Shown here: positions 39,865 through 52,617 of the stretch, piece after piece
Layout: every line of letters begins with the position of its first letter
How positions within the stretch are numbered: position 1 is the stretch's first letter
Position numbers and translations under genes: made by a program
The notes under the pieces: model-generated
The model's input: only the letters and a program-made list of their open reading frames with translations
Told to the model about the DNA's origin: nothing
The model's database searches: none
Assembly (NCBI GenBank): GCA_963969395.1
Contig: OZ017804.1
Location: 2,108,001 to 2,172,000, forward strand
Direction: 5' to 3'
DNA from: Pseudoscleropodium purum
Lineage: Eukaryota; Streptophyta; Bryopsida; Hypnales; Brachytheciaceae
DNA: 64,000 nucleotides

Positions 39865-42800
39865 GTGGAATATTACAGATACAAGTTCCAGAATTCTAAG
39901 TCTCTTTTAAATGTAGCAATAGCTCTTGAAACAAGGAAGTTGCGGACACCCACTCCATCAGGGTCTACCACAACGAAGAGCAAGGACGGTGATGTTGAAG
40001 GCAAAAATGTCGAACATGTAGTGGACATGAAGAAGGAAGAGAGCAAAAGTAGTCATGCAAAAGCTACCAAGGTTCAAGCACTTAGCATTCAGGAGTTGTC
40101 AAAGTCTATAGAGGGAAGTTAGCGAGTTCTTTAGATGTAAAAGAAGGTGAAGGTCGTCACTAAAGAAACAACTAACAATTCTGAAGGAGATGGCGACATA
40201 GCAATTAACAATGATGAAGATTTTGTGGAAGAAAATTCTCTGGTGAATTCGTCATCTGAGATCAAATCAAAGGACACTTGAGAAGAGTATGAAGAAACTG
40301 ATATCAATACAAGAGAAAGTGATGAACACAATTATATAAGAGTTCCTTCAAAGACAAAAGTAATTAGCAGTGCTGTGGCAAGTGTAGAGGACTCAAGTCA
40401 CATTTCAAAACCTTGCAAGGTGGACCTATCATTGCTTGCAGAATCCACCGACAAAGGAAGGAAAGTAACTCGCAAAAAAAGGCAACAGGTAGTGATCTTT
40501 CTTTTTAGTTTAATTTTACGAATGACGTGATTGTGTCTTTCATGGCTAAGTTTTTGTATTCAATGCAAAGTAGCAATTGTATTAGGCCCAAAGTCGATTG
40601 CTTAATATTTATAGAGGTTTTGTAAAGCCATTTTCATGCACATGTGTGTGTTTGCGATTGTTAGTAACTGAATACAGAGAAGAGAAAACTTCAACAAAGT
40701 TGACTCTTGTCTCGGTGATTTGGAACACAGACGAGGTTCAGTGTCTAATGTAGGAGGAAGTGGTATGAGGTATGTTAACCAACGAGGGTTTTTTCATGTG
40801 TACTAATTCAGGTAGGACCACGTCTTTTTTTTTATCATGTAGAATGACACACAAGTGAGGAGTAGTGTTTTCTGTATTGTATTATGAATGTTTGCTACAA
40901 CGGGGGGAGTCCATTTTTTTAAGAATAGTATGCAATACTGAATGCATTGTTTGATGAGAAGTTAGTCCAGTCATTGAATTTCTTCTAGCTTTGGCAAGTG
41001 GTAGTGAGCATGGAAGGATCCAAAGAAGAAGAACGTGTAAATCAAGGGTTTGAGATGTGGCCGACGGGTAAGAAGTCTGGAAAGAAATAGGCCTCAAGGA
41101 AGAAATATGTGCTAGAGAACTAAGCGAATGAAAACAAGTCGCCTACAGAAAACATTAGTGGCCACTGTCGTCCACCAATAGAGGAAGCAATTCTTGTAAG
41201 GAAAAAATGTAGAAAGGGAACGGGTAAGGAACCTGCAGAAGAAGGAATTGTAATCATCACCATGAAAGAGTACCAAATGCTCTTGAATTTGAAGTAGAAA
41301 TCACTAGCAAACATGATTGCAAATTCAAATGACGGTAAACATACTTGAATCATGTGACGATTGACGACCGTGTCCACCTGGTTGAGAGTGTAGGTTGGTT
41401 TATTGTATCAGAGATGGAAGTGTTTGAAGTTCTATGCAAAATGCACAAAAGAAAATGAATATCATGACAATGTGTGAAGCAAGGACTCTTTCAGAAAGTT
41501 GTGCACTCCAAAGAAGTCAATTTCATCATGCCTAAACCACAGGATTACGGACAATGGAAGCTTCCTTCTTTGTAGACAGTCCAGAAGCTTATTACTTAAT
41601 GTTATCATGGTGTACCGTCAAGGAGAATTGGTAGACTAATCGGAAGTGTGCGTCTCCATTTTAAGTAGGAATTTAATGTATGAAGAAGCCAGGAAATACC
41701 ATAGTATGAGTATAATGTGGATTATGAGGTGCCTTTGTCGGTTATGCATGTCTATGGTCCACACATGTGTGCTAGGGATTTTTTTTTAAATTTTGCGTAA
41801 AGAGTTTGACAAACAAAATGGAATGAATAGCTACTCATTGAATGTACGTCTAGGAAAAAAAGTGCAGACTCCAGTCCTCTAGGGCTAGTAATTGACATGT
41901 TTGTTGTTTTAGAACGCGTAGCAGATTGGAAGAAAACATTGCAGAGGAGAGATGATGTTTTGTGCTCAAAGGAAGCTTTGTTGGCCAATGGTGACGGAGG
42001 TGAACGTGAGAAGAAATTCTTAGACGGTGAGATAGCTTTTTTGAAGGACTTCTAAGAGGACGTTGGAAAGCAGAGGCGTGGTAAGGGCAAGATCCATACT
42101 CATTTACCTTTGTTGCCTGTAGATGGTTGTGGCCGTAAAAATGACATACTGGAAAATAGGAAATGGAAGAAGATAAAATTGTTTCAGGCAAGAGAGGATC
42201 ATCCTTTAGATAGTGATTTTCAGAAGCTGCCTAAGGTAATGCATTGAATGAACCTCAGATTCAGAACTACAATGTGAAACACAATTGTTTGAAGACCATG
42301 TCATAGAAAGGGGAGCTTGAGTAGTAACTAATAGGAGGTGCTTGTATACACAATAATGTGGAAGTGTGGTAAAAAGCATATTCATTTTGAATCCCATGTG
42401 ACCATTACTATAAGTCGTTTTAATTATAGTTTGCTAGATTTTTGTAGTGAAAGGTTTGGATTGACCGCATTGGAGATGATCCATTGCAGCAAAGGCAAAA
42501 AGAACTTTCTATTGGAGGTGGGGTGCACAATGCAGCTCTACATGTTGCATTGCGAGCAAAACATGAACAAGCAAAAAGAGGCAATGGTACTTTACTACAG
42601 CTACTTGAATTCAAACAACATGAAGTGAGTATAGGCGGTGGTGAAGAAGATGTGGCCATCATGACAAGTCAAAGGCAAAATGAGAACAAGCCACGAAGAC
42701 AAAAGGTTTCAACCAAGAAGACAACATTTTTCCGTTTGAGAAAAAAGTGCAACAGGATGGCTTGGAGCTTGTGGGAGTGAAAGGGTCATTAGTAGTACGT

Positions 42801-43790
42801 ATTCTTAGCGATGATGGCAACAACTTCCAAGAAATACCATGTCCTCATCGTAGTGAGAGAAAAGTTTTGTAGAAGCCATTGGTGACAGAGGTAGAAGCTA
42901 GAGCCACTCGGAAGAGGAAGAAGGTTGTCATAGATCTTGTTGTGCAAAAGAGGGAATTAGTAAGAAAGAAACCATTTTATATAATGGTAAATGGCATAGG
43001 AACGCCTTATAGTGATGGCCTGAGCACGTAGAAGGCAGAGGTTAACAAATTGTCTCGTAGTTTGGATCCTTCAATACGTGACATCAAGCAACAACCACAT
43101 TACAAAATCCAAATTTTGAAGAAGCGTCTTCTCGACAAATTCGACTACAATGGCGTCATCTCTGATAAGTTTCTTTCACCTTTGGTAGGTTAGAAAGTGT
43201 CAACAAGGAAGAATGAATTGATGAATGCCATAAGGGCTGGAAAAGACTATCTTTTAGGACTAGAAGACAACGTATGGGAGAGATTGAAGACTATATCGAA
43301 GAACCCCAATTTCAAGAGAAAGTCTGCAACTATGCGTTACGCAAATTCTTGTAGGCACAACATGGGGCGGATCGGTCTAGGAGGAAAAATAAAAGTGTGG
43401 AATTCATTGAAGCAGGCGCTGCAGAGGTCCCTAGATCCAGAGGAGGTCCAAGTAGAAATGACGAGGGATAAAGGGTATGGAGGGAAGAACAAAAAAATGA
43501 AGAGGATGGCTACTTGAGAGAGAATATGCCCAAAGAGTTCAAAATGTGATTATGGAGGCGTTGGAAATGAAAAGGAAGAGATAAAGGATTGCATATAGGA
43601 AAATTTAGTAGGTGCAATACATTGCATCAGCCAAGGTAGTTTTGCAAAATGAGTGAAGGAATCCTCCGTAGACCAGATACAACTCATGAAAAGACTACTT
43701 GTTCAAATCGAGGAATTGAAAGCTAGGGTGGAGGTTGGTGGTCCACATCGTCCTATAGTCAAAGCACAAGGAGCAGTTTAATCAGTGACA
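39865..43790 (+). pseudogene. Degenerate multi-exon frame, probable second transposon gene
   Basis: Coding-like segments share the plus strand. About 39,865-40,488 starts MEYYRYKFQNSKSLLNVAIA, has four stops and a donor gtagtg. About 41,005-41,345 contains WPTGKKSGKK and MKEYQMLLNL, with three stops. About 41,930-42,235 ends DSDFQKLPK before gtaatg. About 42,440-42,780 follows, then about 42,750-43,520, which has stops at three sites each followed by Lys. The last gives DYLLGLEDNVWERLKTISKN and ANSCRHNMGRIGLGGK, reminiscent of plant Ptta/En/Spm-type second ORFs. A coiled-coil-like tail (LVQIEELKARVEVGGPH) ends near 43,780. Nearly all stops are explained by CAG, CAA or CGA becoming TAG, TAA or TGA. 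I do not recognise the family with certainty. Confidence 0.6.
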
Positions 43791-45399
43791 ATGACACCCC
43801 TAGCATCATCATATGTAGCAGTAAGTAAAGAGGTCAATGGTTGGTCAGTTTTATTCACTATTGAAATGTCTTGAATTTGTATGGGTTAAGTGGTATGCAA
43901 TTGTTGTGAAGAATTGTTAGTGTTTATTTGTTGTTGAATGGCGACTGCACCTATTTTATATTATTACAGAAGTAGACCTAGTATGTTTACATCACGCCAC
44001 AGTGATGCGACTAAAAGGGTTAATTGTCACTGGACAGGCCAATTCTATTGCAGACACTTCGACGTCATTGCTGAGAAACAAATCAGTGTTTTCCATAACA
44101 GAACGCGGAACATGATAGCGTGAAGATAGATAGAAATAAGAAGCAAGAGGAGGCCAAGAAAACATAGAAGAACTATTTCAAAGAATGTGAAGGACTGTAA
44201 ATTTTGAGGACATGCTAATCAAGGTTGATTACTAGTGAGGTATGAATGCTGGGGGTAGAGAAGAGAAATGCACAGAGCAAACAAAGACAACAGTTTCAGG
44301 GAAGTCAAGAAACGTAAGGCAGCAGCATTACAATTTTCATAGCAACTTTTGTAAAGAAATTATGTAAGACTGTTGCACATGTCAAGTATTTTGTAATGTA
44401 TGCACAATAGGAGTACACGGAATGATTTGCTTGCAGTAGAGAATGTTTATTTCTTATAGGTATAAGGAAAACATAGTAGACTTAAAATTAGAAGCTTCAC
44501 TTCAGTATTGTAGGGAGGATTTGCAGGACATTAAAAAGTTATTCATCAAAATAAACAATATGCCAGTGAATGTTGTTGCTTTCAATTCCAAATTTCCATT
44601 GTATACATTTCATTGAATATATATTGGAATCAGGAAATGTAGTTCAATTACTATTTTAACAACATTTGTAAAATTGTAATTAATGTAGATTGTAAGTATT
44701 GAATTGTAAGGTCCATTGAATTTATGGATGTGTTAATTCAAAAGAGAAGTATGTTATTAGAGTAGAAGCAACAGTATGCACTTTATACATATTGCTTGAG
44801 AGTGAGCTGTCCGAAATGCATCAGCTACCTAAAAAAGGGCAAAACTTCTTTATGTATCGGAAATACCAAAATAGCAAAATGTGTAGGCCTTGCAAAGTGA
44901 TTGAGGTGCACACAAATGGCAAGAAAAGCATTGGAAACAAACGTAAAATGAGGATTCAATAATGCGGTCAGCACTTGACATGGCCACAATTGGTGGTCTT
45001 TTTTTTTAAAATAGCATTATAAATCACGACAATAGATGTATTGAAAGCATTCATTTTGTTTTGGAGAAGTTGTTGGTTGAACAAGCTCCATCACAAAATG
45101 TAAAGAATTCATTTGCGAACTTAAAATTCATCCACATGTACACAAAATGCCACAGTGGCACGTAAAGCCACGTCATCATGCCAGCATGGCATTGAAACCA
45201 AGACAAAATCAAGAAGAACTTCAAGAGAAATGTCTTGATCCTGAAACTAAAACAAGAGTTCCTAACCAACACAAAAATTCAACAAATTTCTCTTCTTTTT
45301 GTCTTCTTGTGGATCTCATTTTTAGTGTAGTGCCATTTAATTAATTAGTGTGCACACAAATTATATATGTGTTATTTGTGTGCAATTGTGCTACCTTAC
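43791..45399. other. No gene seen
   Basis: This is the outer part of the transposon-like block. Short ORFs are not recognised. At 45,351-45,384 there is a perfect 11-bp inverted repeat (tgcacacaaat and atttgtgtgca, 12-nt loop). A cactacactaaaaatgag terminus-like sequence lies on the minus strand at 45,314-45,332. Confidence 0.4.
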
Positions 45400-45690
45400 T
45401 TCATGCCAATTTTTTTCCTAATTTGACTCCACTTTTGGGCTCCCGTAAGGCTTAAACCTTGTAAAGACACTATAGACCAAAGTTGTCCAATACATGATAA
45501 AGAATTCTTCTATGTAAGGTAGAAGTGCATATGTTCATCCTTTGAATTTTGTGCAAAAAGGGGAAGTCTTGAATAGTAGATCAACCTCCAATGAGTGCTT
45601 TTGGTTGGTTTTTAAGTAGATGTCATTCACACTATACCAAAAAGGATGATTTTTATAGTGACCAACCCATCCTTTTTGGGTTAAATTATC
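45400..45690 (-). repeat. Inverted third copy of the repeat found at 24 kb
   Basis: On the minus strand this reads tttaaccc, ggttggtcac, aaaatcatcc, aaaagcactcattggag, gcacaaaattcaaaggatga, then gcacttct, matching copies A and B at 23,930-24,480. A short perfect inverted repeat (ccaaaaaggatg and catcctttttgg) lies at its outer end. Together with the 24-kb copies it brackets the transposon-like block in opposite orientation. Confidence 0.55.
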
Positions 45691-46493
45691 ATAATTCTTT
45701 CAAGGACTTCTTCTTTTCAAGTTCTTGTTACTAGCTTTGGATTGTATTACATGACATGTTGTCTTAAATAGTATTGTGGTGTTGGTTGTATTTGCCTTTC
45801 TAATCAATTCTTGAAAGAGCAAGAGAATTTGACCACAAAGATAGGAGATTTGGAACAGTTTAATCAAGCTCAAAATGTATCCTCTATTTAGGTAGGAATG
45901 AATGAAATGTTCTTTAACATATCTATTACCATCATTGATGAGGTAGATAAGCTTAAAATGATGGTTTATGGACCTCTTATCATATGTTTCACATAGTATG
46001 CAAAAATGTAGAGTAAAATTTATATGGATTTGATTTCAAGATGTATCTATTTTTCCGTGGTACAAATGATAGTACATGATGATATGAACTATGAAGTTTT
46101 ATGGTAGTATAGCACTACAAAAGCTTGATTTGGACACATAGAGGACCACATTGCTTTTATAGCATGTTAGAGAAGGTGATACGAATTAAAATTATAGTTT
46201 TCCAAAGAAAATGTGAATTTGTTACAAACTTTTAAAGTATACTATCCCAATTGCCTAGAAGACACATGATACCTCCAAACCAATATAATGTGCATCCATA
46301 CTAGTCATGTTGCTTATCTAAAATAGTAAAAAAATTCCCCAAAAAATCAAGGCATGATTTTAACACTTTATGTGATGACTTTGTATGCAAAAGGTAGAAG
46401 ATCCTTGGTAGATTTTCTAAGGCACTTTGTCAATGTACATGTTGAATTTGTTGATCTAAATTAGCAATTTCTATCTAAAGTTCAATGCTTGAG
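45691..46493. other. No gene seen
   Basis: AT-rich intergenic DNA without recognisable coding potential or repeats, ending at the target-site duplication of the hAT-type element. Confidence 0.5.
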
Positions 46494-46501
46494 GAGACCA
46501 C

Positions 46502-46794
46502 CATGGTTGTCATAATAGGCGAGTTAGGGTCATCGGACGGGATGGACGGACAGGCAAACCGGACCAGACGGATGAATGGTCCGGACAGCTTTAATTTTGT
46601 AACTTTCATTCCAAAAAAGAATCTCGTCCGCACCTTGACGATCTCGTCCGCGCCCAACATGTTCCTTAATCCACATGGCATCCACGTGGCCTATTTTTCT
46701 GTTATCAGAAAGTCAACTATGTGTTGACTGTATCGGACGGGTGGGACCTCTAACGGACGAGCGAACCGGACGTCTGTCCACTATGACAACCATG
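46502..46794. mobile_element. CpG-rich hAT-type MITE (293 bp), element 1
   Basis: The termini CATGGTTGTCATA and TATGACAACCATG are perfect 13-bp inverted repeats. They are flanked by the 8-bp duplication GAGACCAC (46,494-46,501 and 46,795-46,802). An 8-bp duplication with a CA-GG-type end is typical of hAT elements. The interior carries many CGGACG/CGTCCG-like motifs in both orientations, which could be transposase-binding repeats. The two ORFs inside (46,475-46,681 - and 46,485-46,727 +) look like chance. The intact termini suggest a fairly recent insertion. Confidence 0.85.
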
Positions 46795-46802
46795 GAGACC
46801 AC

Positions 46803-49589
46803 CTTTTCTATTTTCAAGACTAAATATGTTAGAGTCATGTACTAGATAGCATAAGGGATGATAGAGAACTTTGGATGTAGTTACAATTCTCTTTATAGTA
46901 CCAACTGTTGGTACTAGCTTCCATATCTAGTTGAAAAAACGTAACAATCTCTAAAACAATGAAACAATATTAAGATGGTAAATTCCACCAAAGCAATAAT
47001 TGAACAAAAATTATTGCAATGGGATGCTACTTGCATGTTTGTAATTGGATTGCTTAATGTCAGTTAGTCATTTGGCTTTCAAATACCACCTACTCATTGC
47101 ATAATAGTCAATACTTATGCTTTGGTTACTATTCTCTTAATACCCAATGTTTTCATTATAAATTTTGAATACTTATTGTTTATCCTTTACCTTCTTTGTT
47201 TAAAATTCTTTTGTGACTAATATTGTTGGACTTGCAAATTAATTACAAAGCTATTGCATATTTATATCAATAATAGAAATTTTGTGATGTAATCATAATT
47301 GACATCATTGAGTACAAGTAAGGCTATTGTATTGCATGTATATTGTAATTTGTAGTTTTGATTTTCTAAAGATTTTGGTTGGACTTGGGCATAAAGCTTC
47401 TAAAAATGCAATTGATCATGTTCTCAAGGCGGTTTTAAATTTGGATATAATTGGCATCAATCGTACAAAGATTTTTTTTGTTTGCACTTGCAAAATTTAA
47501 TCATAACTAAATCAAATCTTCTTGTTTTTTTAAAAATAAATCCAATATCAAAGAGGAGTTGGGGTTCCAACATCATTGCTTAATTCAATCATTTTGTAGA
47601 TTTTGTGATTTATTTTCTTATGTTCACTAATTGCTTAGAGCAAAGTATTATTGACTATTTGCTGTTAAAAATATTTGGTATTCAAACAATTACTCAATAT
47701 GATTGGTCTCATAGATATGATCCAATTCATTTTTATTTGTATATAATCATTTATTTTAGTTGGTAACTATGTTGCAAGTTTCAATCTAGTGGTGTTCTAA
47801 TCATTGTCTTTAAAATATTTGTTGAAGCTAATCCTATGAAAATTAAAAAAAGAGTCTTGTTGAGTAATTTCATATAAACCCTTTTCTTAGTGATTATGTA
47901 AAATATTTAATGTACTCCATATTTTAATTCATATAGATACACATGGTATAAATTGAGTTGATAATGTTTGAAAACATGACATTGAATTAAGGCGTTTTTA
48001 TTCTATTTAATGTAATTTGATTTATGCTTTCATCACAATGAGATACATTTAAGGATATATATATATAATGCAAAGGAGTCAATGTAGATTGAAAGTGTTT
48101 AGTACAAGATTTTTTTTCTTTCAATATAGAAACTGGAAAACTTTGCTTGAGTATCATGCAATCGTTGTCTTGTAGGCCATGATAGCTCATGCTTCAAAGG
48201 AGCAAAGAAAATTAAATGAATTGATCATTCATTTATAAAATGAAATGAATTGACAAAAAAATTGATCATTCATTTATATATTTCAAGGTTTTGATTAGAA
48301 TAAATGTTGAACACCACGCATAGAGACTAGCTGGCATTTGTTCAATTTAAGAAGGACCAAAGTTTATTTTCTTTCTCACTTCTAACTTCAAAATTCTACA
48401 TTCTACATAATTGTAAAAAATACAAAATTGAAACTCTATTCTTCAACTTTTCATATTGTCTTTGTAAATTTTGTGAATGATTATAGTTTGTCTTTGAAGA
48501 TAGATGTGTGACTACATTTGGAAACAAAATTTCAAATGCACTTTGAATTTTTAAATATTACATGCTTTTAAAATGATCTATTCTTTATTACTCTTTATTG
48601 TATTGTGTATTGTTTTGCAATAAATCAAAGCCATCAATACTAACTAACAAAGCAATATAACATAATTTTTCCTTTCCCTACCAATTAATACTCTTCAATT
48701 TCTATTGGTTGCTTTCAAAACCTAGTGGTTGTTTATGGTGGTCTAAATGACTATTTAAGGCTCAAATGTAGGTGAATGATAAACAAAAATGATCCCCAAA
48801 GTTACTTTTTCCTACCATTCCCTCATAGAATTGAAAGCATCAATATCTTTAGAGTCATGGCTACAAAAAATCTCATCTTAGCTTTATGCATAATAAATAT
48901 TACAATGCACTAAAATGTGGCAATAACTACCAATCCATATTCCTATTACTATATGTAGTCATTGTTGTTCACTTGTGAGATGTGACTACATTGAATGAAG
49001 TAAAATCATATAAGAGCTAAGAAATGCACATGACAAGAAAAAATTAAATGGACAAATACAAAATGATTGGAGGTGAGTAGAAATAGTCATCTTAGTATGA
49101 TGAAGTTTAGCCATATGAACCAAAGCACTAAAGGTAAGGTGGTCACACACCAAGGTTCCAAATCTAGTCAAGAGTGCATCATTAGAACAAAATTAAACTA
49201 GTGTGACCATGAAAATCCTTTAGTCTAAAAATCAAGAGTAGCTTAAAGTGATAGTAATTGCAAATCATATTAGTTATGCATGTTAAATGTCACCTCCCAC
49301 AATTATAAAACCCAATCATAAAAACATATTTTCTTTGTTGTGATCTAAAAAAGTAACTATTTATTATGTATTAAATTTGAATGTCTTTGCAATAAGAATT
49401 TGGTTTCTTAAATTTAGTTATAATATGATTTTTTTTATTTCTTCCATAGCATTTAGAAATATAGTTTTCTTTTTTATGGATTTTGAACAAAGTTAATATA
49501 AGAAGAGTTATTTTGAAGGTATGTGTATGTTAGACTAGGACTATATTAATTATGATATTTACAAAGATAGATGAAGGGAGCTTGATAAT
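46803..49589. other. AT-rich intergenic DNA, no gene seen
   Basis: Long AT-rich stretch. A short direct repeat (ttgatcattcatttata, near 48,221 and 48,262) is the only structure noticed. Small ORFs are not recognised. Confidence 0.5.
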
Positions 49590-49597
49590 ATATATTA

Positions 49598-49871
49598 CAG
49601 GGTTGACGAATCTCAACGTCCACCCCAAAATAGAGTCTGTTTTCTAGACGTCCGGACACTAGCGGACGCAGCGTCCCGACCGCCGTTGGAAAGCGGACGG
49701 GCGGGGCGGATGCCCAGATCGTGCGGACCAGATCAATCCGCGCATCGATCGGATGGCCGTAATCGAGCGAACGGACAGACGGGGGACAGACGGACGTTGC
49801 GTCCGTTGGACCGCGAATGTCAGCGGACGCTGCGAACACAGCGTCCGCGTCCGGACGTCGTGTCAACCCTG
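49598..49871. mobile_element. CpG-rich hAT-type MITE (274 bp), element 2
   Basis: The termini CAGGGTTGAC and GTCAACCCTG are perfect inverted repeats, flanked by the 8-bp duplication ATATATTA (49,590-49,597 and 49,872-49,879). The CAGGG end and 8-bp duplication fit hAT. Like element 1, the interior is GC-rich and packed with CGGACG and CGTCCG motifs, in sharp contrast to the AT-rich surroundings. ORFs inside (49,546-49,866 -, 49,686-49,880 +) are by-products of composition. Confidence 0.87.
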
Positions 49872-50029
49872 ATATATTAGGATAGTTTTGGCTTTATTTA
49901 CACCAAATAAGGGGGCTAGAAAATTAAGAAGTCTTATTCTCCAAGCCCTCTTGTTTGTTACTGAGAAGTTTTTCTTTGGAGGTGATGATCTTTGAGTTGG
50001 TGTAAACTTCCAAGAGGGCATGACTAAAA

Positions 50030-50240
50030 CACTAGAAGGAGCTTGTATTTTTTTGGATTTTCCCGTGTCTAAGTTGACAGATTTTTTTAGACATCTAATG
50101 AAATAAGTTGTGTTTTTATGTCAACAATTATGTTCACATGTCATGTTGTAGTGGGCATAATTGTTGCCATAAAAATACACAACTTGTTTCATTAGATGTC
50201 TAGAAAAATCCATCAACTTAAACACGGGTTTTTTCTAGTG
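50030..50240. mobile_element. CACTA-type foldback MITE (211 bp)
   Basis: The element starts CACTAGAA and ends TTCTAGTG, flanked by AAA on both sides (3-bp duplication, as in CACTA elements). Nearly the whole element folds back. The arm with cccgtgtctaagttga, agacatctaatgaaa, agttgtgt and caacaattatg is matched in reverse by the second half with few differences. It has no coding capacity and would need a CACTA transposase in trans. Confidence 0.82.
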
Positions 50241-50243
50241 AAA

Positions 50244-52617
50244 TGAACCAAAAAAAAAACATGTGACCTCTCATTTTATAATATAATTCATTTTTTGGGA
50301 ACTTCTCAGTTTAGCCAATCAAAACCTATTATAATTTAGCCCCTTCACTTTTTGATTTAGTGTAAAACTAGACATTAGTAAAAAAACATAAATAGAAAAA
50401 ATACAAGAAGCAAAATACAACTTTTAGTGGATTTTTTTATTTGATTCATATATTTTTTTTCAATAAATATTTTTAGAAGTTGAGAGCCTTGGATTTTATT
50501 GTATTATTTAGTATTATAAGGAAGAGCCTACATCTATAAGGTGAGATTAGCCAAACTACCCCTTACCAGAAAAATTCATGATTGTTTTTGTTCTTTTATG
50601 TATATTAATTGATAGAATTTCAAATTTTTTACAACATTTATGTGTGTGGATATAAAATGTAAATAAATGATACAATTGAATTTCAATGATTGATAGAATA
50701 TATAATAACATTAATTTTTAGATGTTGAAAAGCAAAATTATCGAAAAAGATAAGTAACTAGATCATATATTTTAAACAATTCTCAATACCAATTTATAAT
50801 TCAAAATCTAAGTTTTGAATGCCATCCTTTACTTGTTATTGCTCCTTTTCCAACATAACCTTGTTCATTAACCAATAACAAAGAATTATTCTTGCATCAT
50901 TAATTTGTAAACAATTGAATGTGGTATGAAAATATGAAATGCATTAAATGGTATTTTTTAAATTTATTAATTTTATTGATTAGATGCAATGTTTTAAATT
51001 TTATATTCAATTTTTTAAAATCCCTTAAAGATATGAATATATATAATTAAATAATTATTGCTTTTATATTCTATTATATATAGGTCATTTATTATTTTCA
51101 AATCATTAAAGAATTATCTAATTTAAATATTTTGAAGAAACATAAAATTAATTAATATAATGTAATATATATTTTTATTAAAAAAACTCTAAAAAATTAA
51201 ATTTAGAAAAAAAACATTCTCTACTTAAGCATTGACTCCCCAAAGATTAAAAGGAGACAATGTATCTTCTTCAAAGTTTCAATGGCAAATTCTAAGTAAG
51301 GTGAAATAAATCTCAATATTTTGAAAAATAGGGTCTTATAGAGTATCAAGATGATGCACTTGTTCTATTTTTTATTTTCAAAATTTCAATGTGAAAAGTA
51401 TTGAAAAAATTATTTAGGAAATATAGTTTGAAACAAAAAGGGAACAAACATAATTCTTTTACAATGACATGAATACATGGATGGAAAAAAAACTATTTCT
51501 TAGACTATTTTTAGTCTTTGGCTTATAAAAACAAATTAGTTATGGAGGAATTTTTTTGAATTTTTATTTTTAGCAATTTTCAAAATGTAAGGTTTAATCA
51601 ATTATTAAATTTCAAAAATTAACGCATATAAAGTTTTTGAATTTTGTAGGATCGAATTTTTATTAGTTTTTTGCTTTGTATTCTTTCTATTTGAAAATGT
51701 GTATGAATTGAGAGAGTTTTTTATTTTTCCTTTTTAAAACTTAAAAATACTACATTTGCTTGAGATTTGAATTTTACTTTGGGGGGCTATAAAAGTACTA
51801 TTCATCTTTTTTATAATTTTTCTTCCTCTGAAGTTGCATTTGTTGCCTATAAGTTATCATCCAAAATTATTATAATCTAAAAATCCAATGGTCAATATTT
51901 TCCATAATTAATTCCATGCATACTAAAACTTTGTTCAAAATTGTGACAATCTAAATTTTTTTCTAATCTAAAAATTCAACAGTCTTTTAAAAATCTTTTC
52001 AATTCAAAATTCTAATACTAATATACCTACTAATCATTTTTAAACATAGTAAATGTATAGATTTCTATTAGTAACCAATTAACTTCAAGATTCAATTAGA
52101 ATTATAACATAAAAATATTGTATAATTTGGTGTTTTTGAATACATTATAATAAATATGAATGTAAATCATTTAAACATTAACATAAACATTAAACATAAA
52201 CATTAAGCTATTAATTTATATTTTATTTATTCTATTTTTAAAACATGTGAAATTTAATTATGTACATGTGTATTTTTTTGAGATTTGAATTCCACAATAT
52301 TTTATTGATGATTTCATCTTTTATTTAAGAGAAAATATATTATATAATATTATATACATGTTTAAATATTTTTGAAGTAAAATTACATATAGATGGTTAA
52401 TTTAATTCATAAAGAAATATGTTCATAAAATAATTGACTATACATTATTTTTGTTTATCTATTTTTGTTTGCATTTGCAATTGACTCACACAATGACCAT
52501 CATAGTTAACACAAAGAATAAGTAACAATGGATCTTTTTGGATCAAATATAAATTGGTGTGAAGATAGACTCTTAGAATCTACATTACTATTTAATTCAA
52601 TATCAAGTGAATTTGAG
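50244..52617. other. AT-rich DNA, no gene seen
   Basis: Very AT-rich, with long A/T runs and no ORF above the size cut-off that looks coding. A short taaacattaacataaacatt-type array lies near 52,170-52,205. It runs up to the stop codon of the repeat-bearing gene. Confidence 0.5.

Noticed and set aside
26586..45327. CACTAAAAATGA at 26,586 and its reverse complement ending at 45,327 as ends of one 18.7-kb CACTA element
   Set aside because: Only 12 bp match, the flanking triplets differ (ctt and tag), and a chance match is plausible in AT-rich DNA.
45632..45680. Hairpin with ccaaaaaggatg arms as a Helitron 3' end
   Set aside because: There is no CTRR terminus after the hairpin and no Helitron coding sequence nearby.
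49546..49866. 106-codon ORF inside the second hAT-type MITE
   Set aside because: It follows from the CGGACG-rich composition of the element; non-autonomous elements of this size are non-coding.
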